A stretch of DNA of 52,133 bases from Nemertoderma westbladi (lineage: Eukaryota > Xenacoelomorpha > Nemertodermatida > Nemertodermatidae). The position numbers were made by a program, and so were the translations under genes. Positions within the stretch are counted from its first letter, which is position 1. Every line of letters starts with the position of its first letter. The notes beneath the pieces are model-generated. The model was not told the origin of the DNA. It searched no databases and saw only the letters and a program-made list of their open reading frames with translations. Positions 14,001 to 29,000 of the stretch are shown here, in pieces. Where the stretch lies: contig JAUCBJ010002018.1 of NCBI GenBank assembly GCA_032718475.1, positions 1 through 52,133 of the forward strand. Reading direction: 5' to 3'.

Positions 14001-17000
14001 TCCAGTAACTGTATTGTCCTCCAACAACACTGTGTTCACAACGGGCGACGCAGTAAAATCTATAGATTTAGCAATTACGTCGCGTTGTGCCCTCGTTTTA
14101 AGAAGTTTCGAGTGTTTAGGTTTCTGGTGGCTGGTGATAAAGGCGTCACTGACACCCATCATGGATGACAGATCGGAGGTGTCTGGGGTGCTGAACACCT
14201 CGATGGGGACACCGTCTGGATGGTTGTGGTAACTGTCGGATAGACTCGAGTTTACGGAGGTGTGGTGAGTCTCGCTGTGTGGCTCCACTTCTGGGACGTA
14301 GTCCGGAGAGTTTAATGAGTTCGCGGCATCAGTTTCGTCAATAAGAGAAGCGTCATCGACATTAGAAACAGAATTAAGTATAATATTCATAAGGTCGGAA
14401 CAAGTCTGGGTGTAATCCACTTCCGAGTTCTCAACGAACGAATCGGTATGGAACGCTCTCCCTTCCAATTGGTTGCTTTGGTACGGACTGTCGTCCAATC
14501 GGCTGCCGTAGTTGACCGCCAACGAATCGGTGTCGATCTCCGATAAGATCGAGTCGAGGATCCCGTGCACCGAGCGCTCGGCTTCGTCTCGGATTTGGAT
14601 TTTCCTTAAGATTCGCTTCACCGTCAGGAAGCAGATGGACTCAACGTCGCTGAGATCGCTGTCGCTAAAACTAGTCCGGATGTACGAGCTGCTCCCCGAT
14701 GAGTCGTCGACGTCCGACGACTCCGTTTCCGCTTCGCTGTCCGAGTCACCGGTTCCGTCCGGTTCGGAAATAACTTCTGCTTTATCCGCAGAATTAACAA
14801 CAATCGGACGAGGATCAACCAATGGGTTGTGCGGCGTCACCAAGTCAATTAACGATGGTTGCGTTTCTGTGTGATTACCTAGCAACGAGTCTTTCTGAAT
14901 GTTTACAGGGTGAACTTGCAAAGGGTCCCCCTTGTTGTTATCTTCGTTGCTTGGCAACGAATCTTTCAGTTTGTCTACTTGGTCCCCTGGTGACGAGTCT
15001 GTACTGTTGTTTACTTGGTTGCTCGGCAACGAATCTTCACACTCAGTAGTAACCGGTAGATTATCGCAGCCGAAGAAGGCTCCGCCCTGTTGCCACTCGC
15101 AACCGGGTTCACCGAACAGCTGGGCAAAGTCCTCCGCGTAGACGGGCTCCTTGGGCGATGGCGTCTGGGCGAGGGGCGAGAATATCTCTGTGACCGGAGC
15201 GTCGAAGAAGGAGGCTCGAGCGGAAATCGCTGAACCGCGGAGAGAAGGTGATTCGGGTGTGGTGGATGGACGGACAGGTCGAGTTGGTGGCAGCAGCAGC
15301 AACTAAAACAATGGAAATTCATAGGGGTAAATGATTAATTAAGTATACGGATATGTGAATAATAATATGCTCTTGTATCCAGTAATAGTTCCCAGCAAAC
15401 CGAATTCTATTAGATGAATTTGCAAGAACTCCTTTATCAAAAAGATTATCTATTCATAACAAAAATGTAATCGTTAATAATATTAACACACATTGGAACA
15501 CGAGTGGGACCTTCGTGCTGCAGAAGCTGCAAGCCCTCTCAGCAAACAATAATAATAATAATTATACTATGGCTAGTTATAATATAATGGCTTCCGACAC
15601 ACATCCACACCCCACATAGTACAATTATAACAGTTCGCTGATGGCTCGCAGTTTAGACTCGCCCCCATATTCCTAGACTATGAAGACAATTTTATATTAA
15701 ATGTCCGGAGATTCTGAATATAGTCAACTCTTATACACCATTTCCTGGAATATAGTATTAATTGTAATTCAATGGTAATGAGACCGGTGTCTCAGACAAT
15801 AAGCAACAGTCCCACCACAGCTATTCTTCAACCTTAATGGCGGTTTGTGATACTGATGGAGAACTGGTCATGAAATGTAAATCTTAATGGGAATCTCAAT
15901 CTAATCTGAATTAGCTGATATATCTGATCGAGGCAATTAAATTTACAAACATTCCAGAACATAGTTTTTTTAATACTAATCACCTGTCCTAGATTATTTG
16001 GTAACTAATAGCCTCGCGTTGATGCAAAAAACATAATTGTTGAACATCATTGTTCATAAAATACACTTTATAGCGTTACGACACGAGTGTTTTTGTTTCC
16101 CGAAGGACAGCGAGGGAAATAATAGAACGAGGACCGTAAAAGCTTTAAAGTGCTAATTATGACGCGGTGATATTCTGGATATACTGGAAATACATAGTAA
16201 AATGTATGGCGTAGGGACATAGTGAGAAATAATGTCGCACTGCGATGCGAAGTTAGAAAATATGTCGCCCTGGCGATTTGGTAGTGCGAAATTAATTCCA
16301 TACAAATAAATAAAAACATGCAATCTTAGAAGGCCCACATCTCAAATATTCCCAGCGGAATCCTGACTTAGAAGGCCCATATCTCAGATATTCCCAGCGG
16401 AATCCTGACTTAGAAGGCCCATATCTCAGATATTCCCGGCGGAATCCTGACTAGAAGGCCCATATCTCAGATATTCCCGGCGGAATCCTGACTTAGAAGG
16501 CCCATATCTCAGATATTCCCAGCGGAATCCTGACTTAGAAGGCCCATATCTCAAATAATCCCGGCGGAATCCTGACTTAGAAGGCCCATATCTCAGATAT
16601 TCCCGGCGGAATCCGACTTAGGAGGCCCACATCTCAGATATTCCCGGCGGAATCCTGACTAGAAGGCCCATATCTCAGATATTCCCGGCGGAATCCGACT
16701 TAGAAGGCCCATATATCAGATATTCCCGGCGGAATCCTGACTCAGAAGGCCCATATCTCAGATATTCCCGGCGGAATCCTGACTTAGAAGGCCCATATCT
16801 CAGATATTCCCGGCGGAATCCTGACTCAGAAGGCCCATATCTCAGATATTCCCGGCGGAATCCTGACTTAGAAGGCCCATATCTCAGATATTCCCGGCGG
16901 AATCCTGACTAGAAGGCCCATATCTCAGATATTCCCGGCGGAATCCTGACTTAGAAGGCCCATATCTCAGATATTCCCGGCGGAATCCGACTTAGGAGGC

Positions 17001-20000
17001 CCACATCTCAGATATTCCCGGCGGAATCCTGACTAGAAGGCCCATATCTCAAATATTCCCGGCGGAATCCGACTTAGAAGGCCCATATCTCAAATATTCC
17101 CGGAGGAATCCTGACTAGAAGGCCCATATCTCAGATATTCCCGGCGGAATCCTGACTTAGAAGGCCCATATATCAGATATTCCCGGCGGAATCCTGACTC
17201 AGAAGGCCCATATCTCAGATATTCCCGGCGGAATCCTGACTTAGAAGGCCCATATCTCAGATATTCCCGGCGGAATCCTGACTCAGAAGGCCCATATCTC
17301 AGATATTCCCGGCGGAATCCTGACTAGAAGGCCCACATCTCAGATATTCCCGGCGGAATCCTGACTAGAAGGCCCACATCTCAGATATTCCCGGAGGAAT
17401 CCTGACTAGAAGGCCCATATCTCAGATATTCCCGGCGGAATCCTGACTAGAAGGCCCATATCTCAGATATTCCCGGCGGAATCCTGACTAGAAGGCCCAT
17501 ATCTCAGATATTCCCGGCGGAATCCTGACTTAGAAGGCCCATATATCAGATATTCCCGGCGGAATCCTGACTCAGAAGGCCCATATCTCAGATATTCCCG
17601 GCGGAATCCTGACTTAGAAGGCCCATATCTCAGATATTCCCGGCGGAATCCTGACTTAGAAGGCCCATATCTCAGATATTCCCGGCGGAATCCTGACTAG
17701 AAGGCCCATATCTCAGATATTCCCGGCGGAATCCTGACTAGAAGGCCCACATCTCAGATATTCCCGGAGGAATCCTGACTAGAAGGCCCATATCTCAGAT
17801 ATTCCCGGCGGAATCCTGACTTAGAAGGCCCATATCTCAGATATTCCCGGCGGAATCCTGACTAGAAGGCCCATATCTCAGATATTCCCGGCGGAATCCT
17901 GACTAGAAGGCCCACATCTCAAATATTCCCAGCGGAATCCTGACTTAGAAGGCCCATATCTCAGATATTCCCGGCGGAATCCTGACTAGAAGGCCCACAT
18001 CTCAAATATTCCCAGCGGAATCCTGACTTAGAAGGCCCATATCTCAAATATTCCCAGCGGAATCCTGACTTAGAAGGCCCATATCTCAGATATTCCCGGC
18101 GGAATCCTGACTAGAAGGCCCACATCTCAAATATTCCCAGCGGAATCCTGACTTAGAAGGCCCATATCTCAGATATTCCCGGCGGAATCCTGACTTAGAA
18201 GGCCCATATCTCAGATATTCCCGGCGGAATCCTGACTTAGAAGGCCCATATCTCAGATATTCCCGGCGGAATCCTGACTTAGAAGGCCCATATCTCAGAT
18301 ATTCCCGGCGGAATCCTGACTAGAAGGCCCATATCTCAGATATTCCCGGAGGAATCCTGACTTAGAAGGCCCATATCTCAGATATTCCCGGCGGAATCCT
18401 GACTTAGAAGGCCCATATCTCAGATATTCCCGGCGGAATCCTGACTTAGAAGGCCCATATCTCAGATATTCCCGGCGGAATCCTGACTAGAAGGCCCACA
18501 TCTCAAATATTCCCAGCGGAATCCTGACTTAGAAGGCCCATATATTCCCGGCGGAATCCTGACTAGAAGGCCCATATCTCAGATATTCCCGGCGGAATCC
18601 TGACTAGAAGGCCCACATCTCAAATATTCCCAGCGGAATCCTGACTTAGAAGGCCCATATCTCAGATATTCCCGGCGGAATCCTGACTAGAAGGCCCACA
18701 TCTCAAATATTCCCAGCGGAATCCTGACTTAGAAGGCCCATATCTCAAATATTCCCAGCGGAATCCTGACTTAGAAGGCCCATATCTCAGATATTCCCGG
18801 CGGAATCCTGACTAGAAGGCCCACATCTCAAATATTCCCAGCGGAATCCTGACTTAGAAGGCCCATATCTCAGATATTCCCGGCGGAATCCTGACTAGAA
18901 GGCCCATATCTCAAATATTCCCGGCGGAATCCTGACTAGAAGGCCCATATCTCAAATATTCCCGGCGGAATCCGACTTAGAAGGCCCACATCTCAAATAT
19001 TCCCGGAGGAATCCTGACTAGAAGGCCCATATCTCAGATATTCCCGGCGGAATCCTGACTTAGAAGGCCCATATCTCAGATATTCCCGGCGGAATCCTGA
19101 CTAGAAGGCCCACATCTCAAATATTCCCAGCGGAATCCTGACTTAGAAGGCCCATATCTCAGATATTCCCGGCGGAATCCTGACTAGAAGGCCCATATCT
19201 CAAATATTCCCGGCGGAATCCTGACTAGAAGGCCCATATCTCAAATATTCCCGGCGGAATCCGACTTAGAAGGCCCACATCTCAAATATTCCCGGAGGAA
19301 TCCTGACTAGAAGGCCCATATCTCAGATATTCCCGGCGGAATCCTGACTTAGAAGGCCCATATCTCAGATATTCCCGGCGGAATCCTGACTAGAAGGCCC
19401 ATATCTCAAATATTCCCGGCGGAATCCTGACTTAGAAGGCCCATATCTCAGATATTCCCGGCGGAATCCTGACTAGAAGGCCCACATCTCAAATATTCCC
19501 AGCGGAATCCTGACTTAGAAGGCCCATATCTCAGATATTCCCGGCGGAATCCTGACTAGAAGGCCCATATCTCAAATATTCCCGGCGGAATCCTGACTAG
19601 AAGGCCCATATCTCAGATATTCCCGGCGGAATCCTGACTCAGAAGGCCCATATCTCAGATATTCCCGGCGGAATCCTGACTAGAAGGCCCACATCTCAAA
19701 TATTCCCGGAGGAATCCTGACTAGAAGGCCCATATCTCAGATATTCCCGGCGGAATCCTGACTAGAAGGCCTATATCTCAGATATTCCCGGCGGAATCCT
19801 GACTAGAAGGCCCATATCTCAGATATTCCCGGCGGAATCCGACTTAGGAGGCCCACATCTCAAATATTCCCGGAGGAATCCTGACTAGAAGGCCCATATC
19901 TCAGATATTCCCGGCGGAATCCTGACTAGAAGGCCCATATCTCAGATATTCCCGGCGGAATCCTGACTAGAAGGCCTATATCTCAGATATTCCCGGCGGA

Positions 20001-23000
20001 ATCCTGACTAGAAGGCCCATATCTCAGATATTCCCGGCGGAATCCGACTTAGGAGGCCCACATCTCAAATATTCCCGGCGGAATCCGACTTAGAAGGCCC
20101 ACATCTCAAATATTCCCGGAGGAATCCTGACTAGAAGGCCCATATCTCAGATATTCCCGGCGGAATCCTGACTAGAAGGCCCACATCTCAAATATTCCCG
20201 GAGGAATCCTGACTAGAAGGCCCATATCTCAGATATTCCCGGCGGAATCCTGACTAGAAGGCCCACATCTCAGATATTCCCGGCGGAATCCGACTTAGGA
20301 GGCCCACATCTCAAATATTCCCGGCGGAATCCGACTTAGAAGGCCCACATCTCAAATATTCCCGGCGGAATCCTGACTAGAAGGCCCATATCTCAGATAT
20401 TCCCGGCGGAACCCTGACTTAGAAGGCCCATATCTCAAATATTCCCGGCGGAATCCGACTTAGAAGGCCCATATCTCAAATATTCCCGGCGGAATCCGAC
20501 TTAGGAGGCCCATATCTCAAATATTCCCGGAGGAATCCTGACTAGAAGGCCCATATCTCAGATATTCCCGGCGGAATCCTGACTTAGAAGGCCCATATCT
20601 CAGATATTCCCGGCGGAATCCGACTTAGAAGGCCCACATCTCAAATATTCCCGGCGGAATCCCGACTTAGGAGGCCCATATCTCAAATATTCCCGGCGGA
20701 ATCCTGACTTAGAAGGCCCACATCTCAGATATTCCCGGCGGAATCCTGACTAGAAGGCCCATATCTCAGATATTCCCGGCGGAATCCTGACTTAGAAGGC
20801 CCATATCTCAGATATTCCCGGCGGAATCCGACTTAGAAGGCCCACATCTCAAATATTCCCGGCGGAATCCCGACTTAGGAGGCCCATATCTCAAATATTC
20901 CCGGCGGAATCCTGACTTAGAAGGCCCACATCTCAGATATTCCCGGCGGAATCCTGACTTAGAAGGCCCACATCTCAGATATTCCCGGCGGAATCCTGAC
21001 TAGAAGGCCCACATCTCAAATATTCCCGGCGGAATCCTGACTAGAAGGCCCATATCTCAGATATTCCCGGCGGAACCCTGACTTAGAAGGCCCATATCTC
21101 AAATATTCCCGGAGGAATCCTGACTAGAAGGCCCATATCTCAGATATTCCCGGCGGAATCCTGACTAGAAGGCCCACATCTCAAATATTCCCGGAGGAAT
21201 ACTGACTAGAAGGCCCATATCTCAGATATTCCCGGCGGAATCCTGACTAGAAGGCCCACATCTCAGATATTCCCGGCGGAATCCGACTTAGGAGGCCCAC
21301 ATCTCAAATATTCCCGGCGGAATCCGACTTAGAAGGCCCACATCTCAAATATTCCCGGCGGAATCCTGACTAGAAGGCCCACATCTCAAATATTCCCGGC
21401 GGAATCCTGACTAGAAGGCCCATATCTCAGATATTCCCGGCGGAATCCTGACTTAGAAGGCCCATATCTCAGATATTCCCGGCGGAATCCTGACTTAGAA
21501 GGCCCATATCTCAGATATTCCCGGCGGAACCCTGACTTAGAAGGCCCATATCTCAAATATTCCCGGCGGAATCCGACTTAGGAGGCCCATATCTCAAATA
21601 TTCCCGGAGGAATCCTGACTAGAAGGCCCATATCTCAGATATTCCCGGCGGAATCCTGACTTAGAAGGCCCATATCTCAGATATTCCCGGCGGAATCCTG
21701 ACTAGAAGGCCCATATCTCAAATATTCCCGGCGGAATCCGACTTAGAAGGCCCACATCTCAAATATTCCCGGAGGAATCCTGACTAGAAGGCCCATATCT
21801 CAGATATTCCCGGCGGAATCCTGACTAGAAGGCCCACATCTCAAATATTCCCGGCGGAATCCTGACTAGAAGGCCCATATCTCAAATATTCCCGGCGGAA
21901 TCCGACTTAGAAGGCCCATATCTCAGATATTCCCGGCGGAATCCTGACTAGAAGGCCCATATCTCAGATATTCCCGGCGGAATCCTGACTAGAAGGCCCA
22001 CATCTCAAATATTCCCGGCGGAATCCTGACTAGAAGGCCCATATCTCAAATATTCCCGGCGGAATCCGACTTAGAAGGCCCATATCTCAGATATTCCCAG
22101 CGGAATCCTGACTTAGAAGGCCCATATCTCAGATATTCCCGGCGGAATCCTGACTAGAAGGCCCATATCTCAAATATTCCCGGCGGAATCCTGACTTAGA
22201 AGGCCCATATCTCAGATATTCCCGGCGGAATCCTGACTTAGAAGGCCCATATCTCAGATATTCCCGGCGGAATCCTGACTAGAAGGCCCACATCTCAAAT
22301 ATTCCCGGCGGAATCCTGACTTAGAAGGCCCATATCTCAGATATTCCCGGCGGAATCCTGACTTAGAAGGCCCATATCTCAGATATTCCCGGCGGAATCC
22401 TGACTTAGAAGGCCCATATCTCAGATATTCCCGGAGGAATCCTAACTTAGAAGGCCCATATCTCAGATATTCCCGGCGGAATCCTGACTAGAAGGCCCAC
22501 ATCTCATATATTCCCGGCGGAATCCTGACTTAGAAGGCCCATATCTCAGATATTCCCGGCGGAATCCGACTTAGGAGGCCCACATCTCAAATATTCCCGG
22601 AGGAATCCTGACTAGAAGGCCCATATCTCAGATATTCCCGGCGGAATCCCGACTTAGGAGGCCCATATCTCAAATATTCCCGGCGGAATCCGACTTAGGA
22701 GGCCCATATCTCAAATATTCCCGGCGGAATCCTGACTTAGAAGGCCCATATCTCAGATATTCCCGGCGGAATCCTGACTTAGAAGGCCCATATCTCAGAT
22801 ATTCCCGGCGGAATCCGACTTAGGAGGCCCACATCTCAAATATTCCCGGAGGAATCCTGACTAGAAGGCCCATATCTCAGATATTCCCGGCGGAATCCCG
22901 ACTTAGGAGGCCCACATCTCAAATATTCCCGGCGGAATCCTGACTTAGAAGGCCCATATCTCAGATATTCCCGGCGGAATCCTGACTTAGAAGGCCCATA

Positions 23001-26000
23001 TCTCAGATATTCCCGGCGGAATCCGACTTAGGAGGCCCATATCTCAAATATTCCCGGCGGAATCCTGACTTAGAAGGCCCATATCTCAGATATTCCCGGC
23101 GGAATCCTGACTTAGAAGGCCCATATCTCAGATATTCCCGGAGGAATCCTAACTTAGAAGGCCCATATCTCAGATATTCCCGGCGGAATCCTGACTAGAA
23201 GGCCCACATCTCATATATTCCCGGCGGAATCCTGACTTAGAAGGCCCATATCTCAGATATTCCCGGCGGAATCCGACTTAGGAGGCCCACATCTCAAATA
23301 TTCCCGGAGGAATCCTGACTAGAAGGCCCACATCTCAAATATTCCCGGAGGAATCCTGACTAGAAGGCCCATATCTCAGATATTCCCGGCGGAATCCCGA
23401 CTTAGGAGGCCCATATCTCAGATATTCCCGGCGGAATCCTGACTTAGAAGGCCCATATCTCAGATATTCCCGGCGGAATCCCGACTTAGGAGGCCCATAT
23501 CTCAAATATTCCCGGCGGAATCCGACTTAGGAGGCCCACATCTCAAATATTCCCGGCGGAATCCGACTTAGGAGGCCCACATCTCAAATATTCCCGGAGG
23601 AATCCTGACTAGAAGGCCCATATCTCAGATATTCCCGGCGGAATCCGACTTAGGAGGCCCATATCTCAAATATTCCCGGCGGAATCCGACTTAGGAGGCC
23701 CACATCTCAAATATTCCCGGAGGAATCCTGACTAGAAGGCCCATATCTCAGATATTCCCGGCGGAATCCGACTTAGGAGGCCCATATCTCAGATATTCCC
23801 GGCGGAATCCGACTTAGGAGGCCCATATCTCAGATATTCCCGGAGGAATCCTGACTTAGAAGGCCCATATCTCAGATATTCCCGGCGGAATCCTGACTTA
23901 GAAGGCCCATATCTCAGATATTCCCGGAGGAATCCTGACTAGAAGGCCCATATCTCAGATATTCCCGGCGGAATCCGACTTAGGAGGCCCATATCTCAAA
24001 TATTCCCGGCGGAATCCGACTTAGGAGGCCCATATCTCAAATATTCCCGGCGGAATCCGACTTAGGAGGCCCACATCTCAAATATTCCCGGAGGAATCCC
24101 GACTTAGGAGGCCCATATCTCAAATATTCCCGGCGGAATCCGACTTAGGAGGCCCACATCTCAAATATTCCCGGCGGAATCCGACTTAGAAGGCCCATAT
24201 CTCAGATATTCCCGGCGGAATCCGACTTAGGAGGCCCATATCTCAAATATTCCCGGCGGAATCCGACTTAGAAGGCCCACATCTCAGATATTCCCGGCGG
24301 AATCCTGACTAGAAGGCACATATCTCAGATATTCCCGGCGGAATCCTGACTAGAAGGCCCATATCTCAGATATTCCCGGCGGAATCCTGACTAGAAGGCC
24401 CATATCTCAGATATTCCCGGCGGAATCCTGACTAGAAGGCCCACATCTCAAATATTCCCGGCGGAATCCTGACTAGAAGGCCCATATCTCAGATATTCCC
24501 GGCGGAATCCTGACTTAGAAGGCCCATATCTCAGATATTCCCGGCGGAATCCTGACTAGAAGGCCCATATCTCAGATATTCCCGGCGGAATCCTGACTTA
24601 GAAGGCCCATATCTCAGATATTCCCGGCGGAATCCTGACTAGAAGGCCCATATCTCAGATATTCCCGGCGGAATCCTGACTTAGAAGGCCCATATCTCAA
24701 ATATTCCCGGCGGAATCCTGACTTAGAAGGCCCATATCTCAGATATTCCCGGCGGAATCCTGACTTAGAAGGCCCATATCTCAGATATTCCCGGCGGAAT
24801 CCTGACTTAGAAGGCCCATATCTCAGATATTCCCGGCGGAATCCTGACTTAGAAGGCCCATATCTCAAATATTCCCGGCGGAATCCTGACTAGAAGGCCC
24901 ACATCTCAAATATTCCCGGCGGAATCCTGACTTAGAAGGCCCATATCTCAGATATTCCCGGCGGAATCCTGACTTAGAAGGCCCATATATCAGATATTCC
25001 CGGCGGAATCCTGACTTAGCAGGCCCATATCTCAGATATTCCCGGCGGAATCCTGACTTAGGAGGCCCATATCTCAGATATTCCCGGCGGAATCCCGACT
25101 TAGGAGGCCCACATCTCAAATATTCCCGGAGGAATCCTGACTAGAAGGCCCATATCTCAGATATTCCCGGAGGAATCCAGACTAGAAGGCCCATATCTCA
25201 GATATTCCCGGCGGAATCCCGACTAGAAGGCCCATATCTCAGATATTCCCGGAGGAATCCAGACTAGAAGGCCCATATCTCAGATATTCCCGGCGGAATC
25301 CCGACTAGAAGGCCCATATCTCAGATATTCCCGGCGGAATCCCGACTTAGGAGGCCCATATCTCAGATATTCCCGGCGGAATCCCGACTTAGGAGGCCCA
25401 TATCTCAGATATTCCCGGCGGAATCCTGACTTAGGAGGCCCATATCTCAGATATTCCCGGCGGAATCCTGACTTAGAAGGCCCATATCTCAAATATTCCC
25501 GGCGGAATCCTGACTAGAAGGCCCATATCTCAGATATTCCCGGCGGAATCCTGACTAGAAGGCCCACATCTCAAATATTCCCGGCGGAATCCTGACTTAG
25601 AAGGCCCATATCTCAGATATTCCCGGCGGAATCCTGACTTAGAAGGCCCATATCTCAAATATTCCCGGCGGAATCCTGACTAGAAGGCCCACATCTCAAA
25701 TATTCCCGGCGGAATCCTGACTTAGAAGGCCCATATCTCAGATATTCCCGGCGGAATCCTGACTTAGAAGGCCCATATATCAGATATTCCCGGCGGAATC
25801 CTGACTTAGGAGGCCCACATCTCAGATATTCCCGGCGGAATCCTGACTTAGGAGGCCCATATCTCAGATATTCCCGGCGGAATCCCGACTTAGGAGGCCC
25901 ACATCTCAAATATTCCCGGCGGAATCCTGACTTAGAAGGCCCATATCTCAGATATTCCCGGCGGAATCCTGACTTAGAAGGCCCATATATCAGATATTCC

Positions 26001-29000
26001 CGGCGGAATCCGACTTAGAAGGCCCATATCTCAGATATTCCCGGCGGAATCCTGACTTAGGAGGCCCATATCTCAGATATTCCCGGCGGAATCCCGACTT
26101 AGGAGGCCCACATCTCAAATATTCTCGGAGGAATCCTGACTAGAAGGCACATATCTCAGATTTTCCCGGCGGAATCCTGACATAGAAGGCCCATATCTCA
26201 GATATTCCCGGCGGAATCCTGACATAGAAGGCCCATATCTCAGATATTCCCGGCGGAATCCCGACTTAGGAGGCCCATATCTCAGATATTCCCGGCGGAA
26301 TCCTGACTAGAAGGCCCATATCTCAGATATTCCCGGCGGAATCCTGACTAGAAGGCCCATATCTCAGATATTCCCGGCGGAATCCTGACATAGAAGGCCC
26401 ATATCTCAGATATTCCCGGCGGAATCCCGACTTAGGAGGCCCATATCTCAGATATTCCCGGCGGAATCCTGACTTAGGAGGCCCATATCTCAAATATTCC
26501 CGGCGGAATCCTGACTTAGAAGGCCCACATCTCAGATATTCCCGGCGGAATCCTGACTAGAAGGCCCATATCTCAGATATTCCCGGCGGAATCCTGACTT
26601 AGAAGGCCCATATCTCAGATATTCCCGGCGGAATCCGACTTAGAAGGCCCACATCTCAAATATTCCCGGCGGAATCCCGACTTAGGAGGCCCATATCTCA
26701 AATATTCCCGGCGGAATCCTGACTTAGAAGGCCCACATCTCAGATATTCCCGGCGGAATCCTGACTTAGAAGGCCCACATCTCAGATATTCCCGGCGGAA
26801 TCCTGACTAGAAGGCCCACATCTCAAATATTCCCGGCGGAATCCTGACTAGAAGGCCCATATCTCAGATATTCCCGGCGGAACCCTGACTTAGAAGGCCC
26901 ATATCTCAAATATTCCCGGAGGAATCCTGACTAGAAGGCCCATATCTCAGATATTCCCGGCGGAATCCTGACTAGAAGGCCCACATCTCAAATATTCCCG
27001 GAGGAATACTGACTAGAAGGCCCATATCTCAGATATTCCCGGCGGAATCCTGACTAGAAGGCCCACATCTCAGATATTCCCGGCGGAATCCGACTTAGGA
27101 GGCCCACATCTCAAATATTCCCGGCGGAATCCGACTTAGAAGGCCCACATCTCAAATATTCCCGGCGGAATCCTGACTAGAAGGCCCACATCTCAAATAT
27201 TCCCGGCGGAATCCTGACTAGAAGGCCCATATCTCAGATATTCCCGGCGGAATCCTGACTTAGAAGGCCCATATCTCAGATATTCCCGGCGGAATCCTGA
27301 CTTAGAAGGCCCATATCTCAGATATTCCCGGCGGAACCCTGACTTAGAAGGCCCATATCTCAAATATTCCCGGCGGAATCCGACTTAGGAGGCCCATATC
27401 TCAAATATTCCCGGAGGAATCCTGACTAGAAGGCCCATATCTCAGATATTCCCGGCGGAATCCTGACTTAGAAGGCCCATATCTCAGATATTCCCGGCGG
27501 AATCCTGACTAGAAGGCCCATATCTCAAATATTCCCGGCGGAATCCGACTTAGAAGGCCCACATCTCAAATATTCCCGGAGGAATCCTGACTAGAAGGCC
27601 CATATCTCAGATATTCCCGGCGGAATCCTGACTAGAAGGCCCACATCTCAAATATTCCCGGCGGAATCCTGACTAGAAGGCCCATATCTCAAATATTCCC
27701 GGCGGAATCCGACTTAGAAGGCCCATATCTCAGATATTCCCGGCGGAATCCTGACTAGAAGGCCCATATCTCAGATATTCCCGGCGGAATCCTGACTAGA
27801 AGGCCCACATCTCAAATATTCCCGGCGGAATCCTGACTAGAAGGCCCATATCTCAAATATTCCCGGCGGAATCCGACTTAGAAGGCCCATATCTCAGATA
27901 TTCCCAGCGGAATCCTGACTTAGAAGGCCCATATCTCAGATATTCCCGGCGGAATCCTGACTAGAAGGCCCATATCTCAAATATTCCCGGCGGAATCCTG
28001 ACTTAGAAGGCCCATATCTCAGATATTCCCGGCGGAATCCTGACTTAGAAGGCCCATATCTCAGATATTCCCGGCGGAATCCTGACTAGAAGGCCCACAT
28101 CTCAAATATTCCCGGCGGAATCCTGACTTAGAAGGCCCATATCTCAGATATTCCCGGCGGAATCCTGACTTAGAAGGCCCATATCTCAGATATTCCCGGC
28201 GGAATCCTGACTTAGAAGGCCCATATCTCAGATATTCCCGGAGGAATCCTAACTTAGAAGGCCCATATCTCAGATATTCCCGGCGGAATCCTGACTAGAA
28301 GGCCCACATCTCATATATTCCCGGCGGAATCCTGACTTAGAAGGCCCATATCTCAGATATTCCCGGCGGAATCCGACTTAGGAGGCCCACATCTCAAATA
28401 TTCCCGGAGGAATCCTGACTAGAAGGCCCATATCTCAGATATTCCCGGCGGAATCCCGACTTAGGAGGCCCATATCTCAAATATTCCCGGCGGAATCCGA
28501 CTTAGGAGGCCCATATCTCAAATATTCCCGGCGGAATCCTGACTTAGAAGGCCCATATCTCAGATATTCCCGGCGGAATCCTGACTTAGAAGGCCCATAT
28601 CTCAGATATTCCCGGCGGAATCCTGACTTAGGAGGCCCATATCTCAAATATTCCCGGAGGAATCCTGACTAGAAGGCCCATATCTCAGATATTCCCGGCG
28701 GAATCCCGACTTAGGAGGCCCACATCTCAAATATTCCCGGAGGAATCCTGACTAGAAGGCCCATATCTCAGATATTCCCGGCGGAATCCCGACTTAGGAG
28801 GCCCACATCTCAAATATTCCCGGCGGAATCCTGACTTAGAAGGCCCATATCTCAGATATTCCCGGCGGAATCCTGACTAGAAGGCCCATATCTCAGATAT
28901 TCCCGGCGGAATCCCGACTTAGGAGGCCCACATCTCAAATATTCCCGGCGGAATCCTGACTTAGAAGGCCCATATCTCAGATATTCCCGGCGGAATCCGA

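Noticed and set aside
13201-14232. 343-codon plus-strand frame
   Set aside because: Antisense to the giant exon of the bMERB gene; it is open because the sense strand is rich in Ser, Asp and Thr codons.
12165-15302. Translation start at TTG 15302
   Set aside because: The preceding in-frame TAG is a splice acceptor with a pyrimidine tract, and the phase joins to upstream exons, so this is an internal exon.
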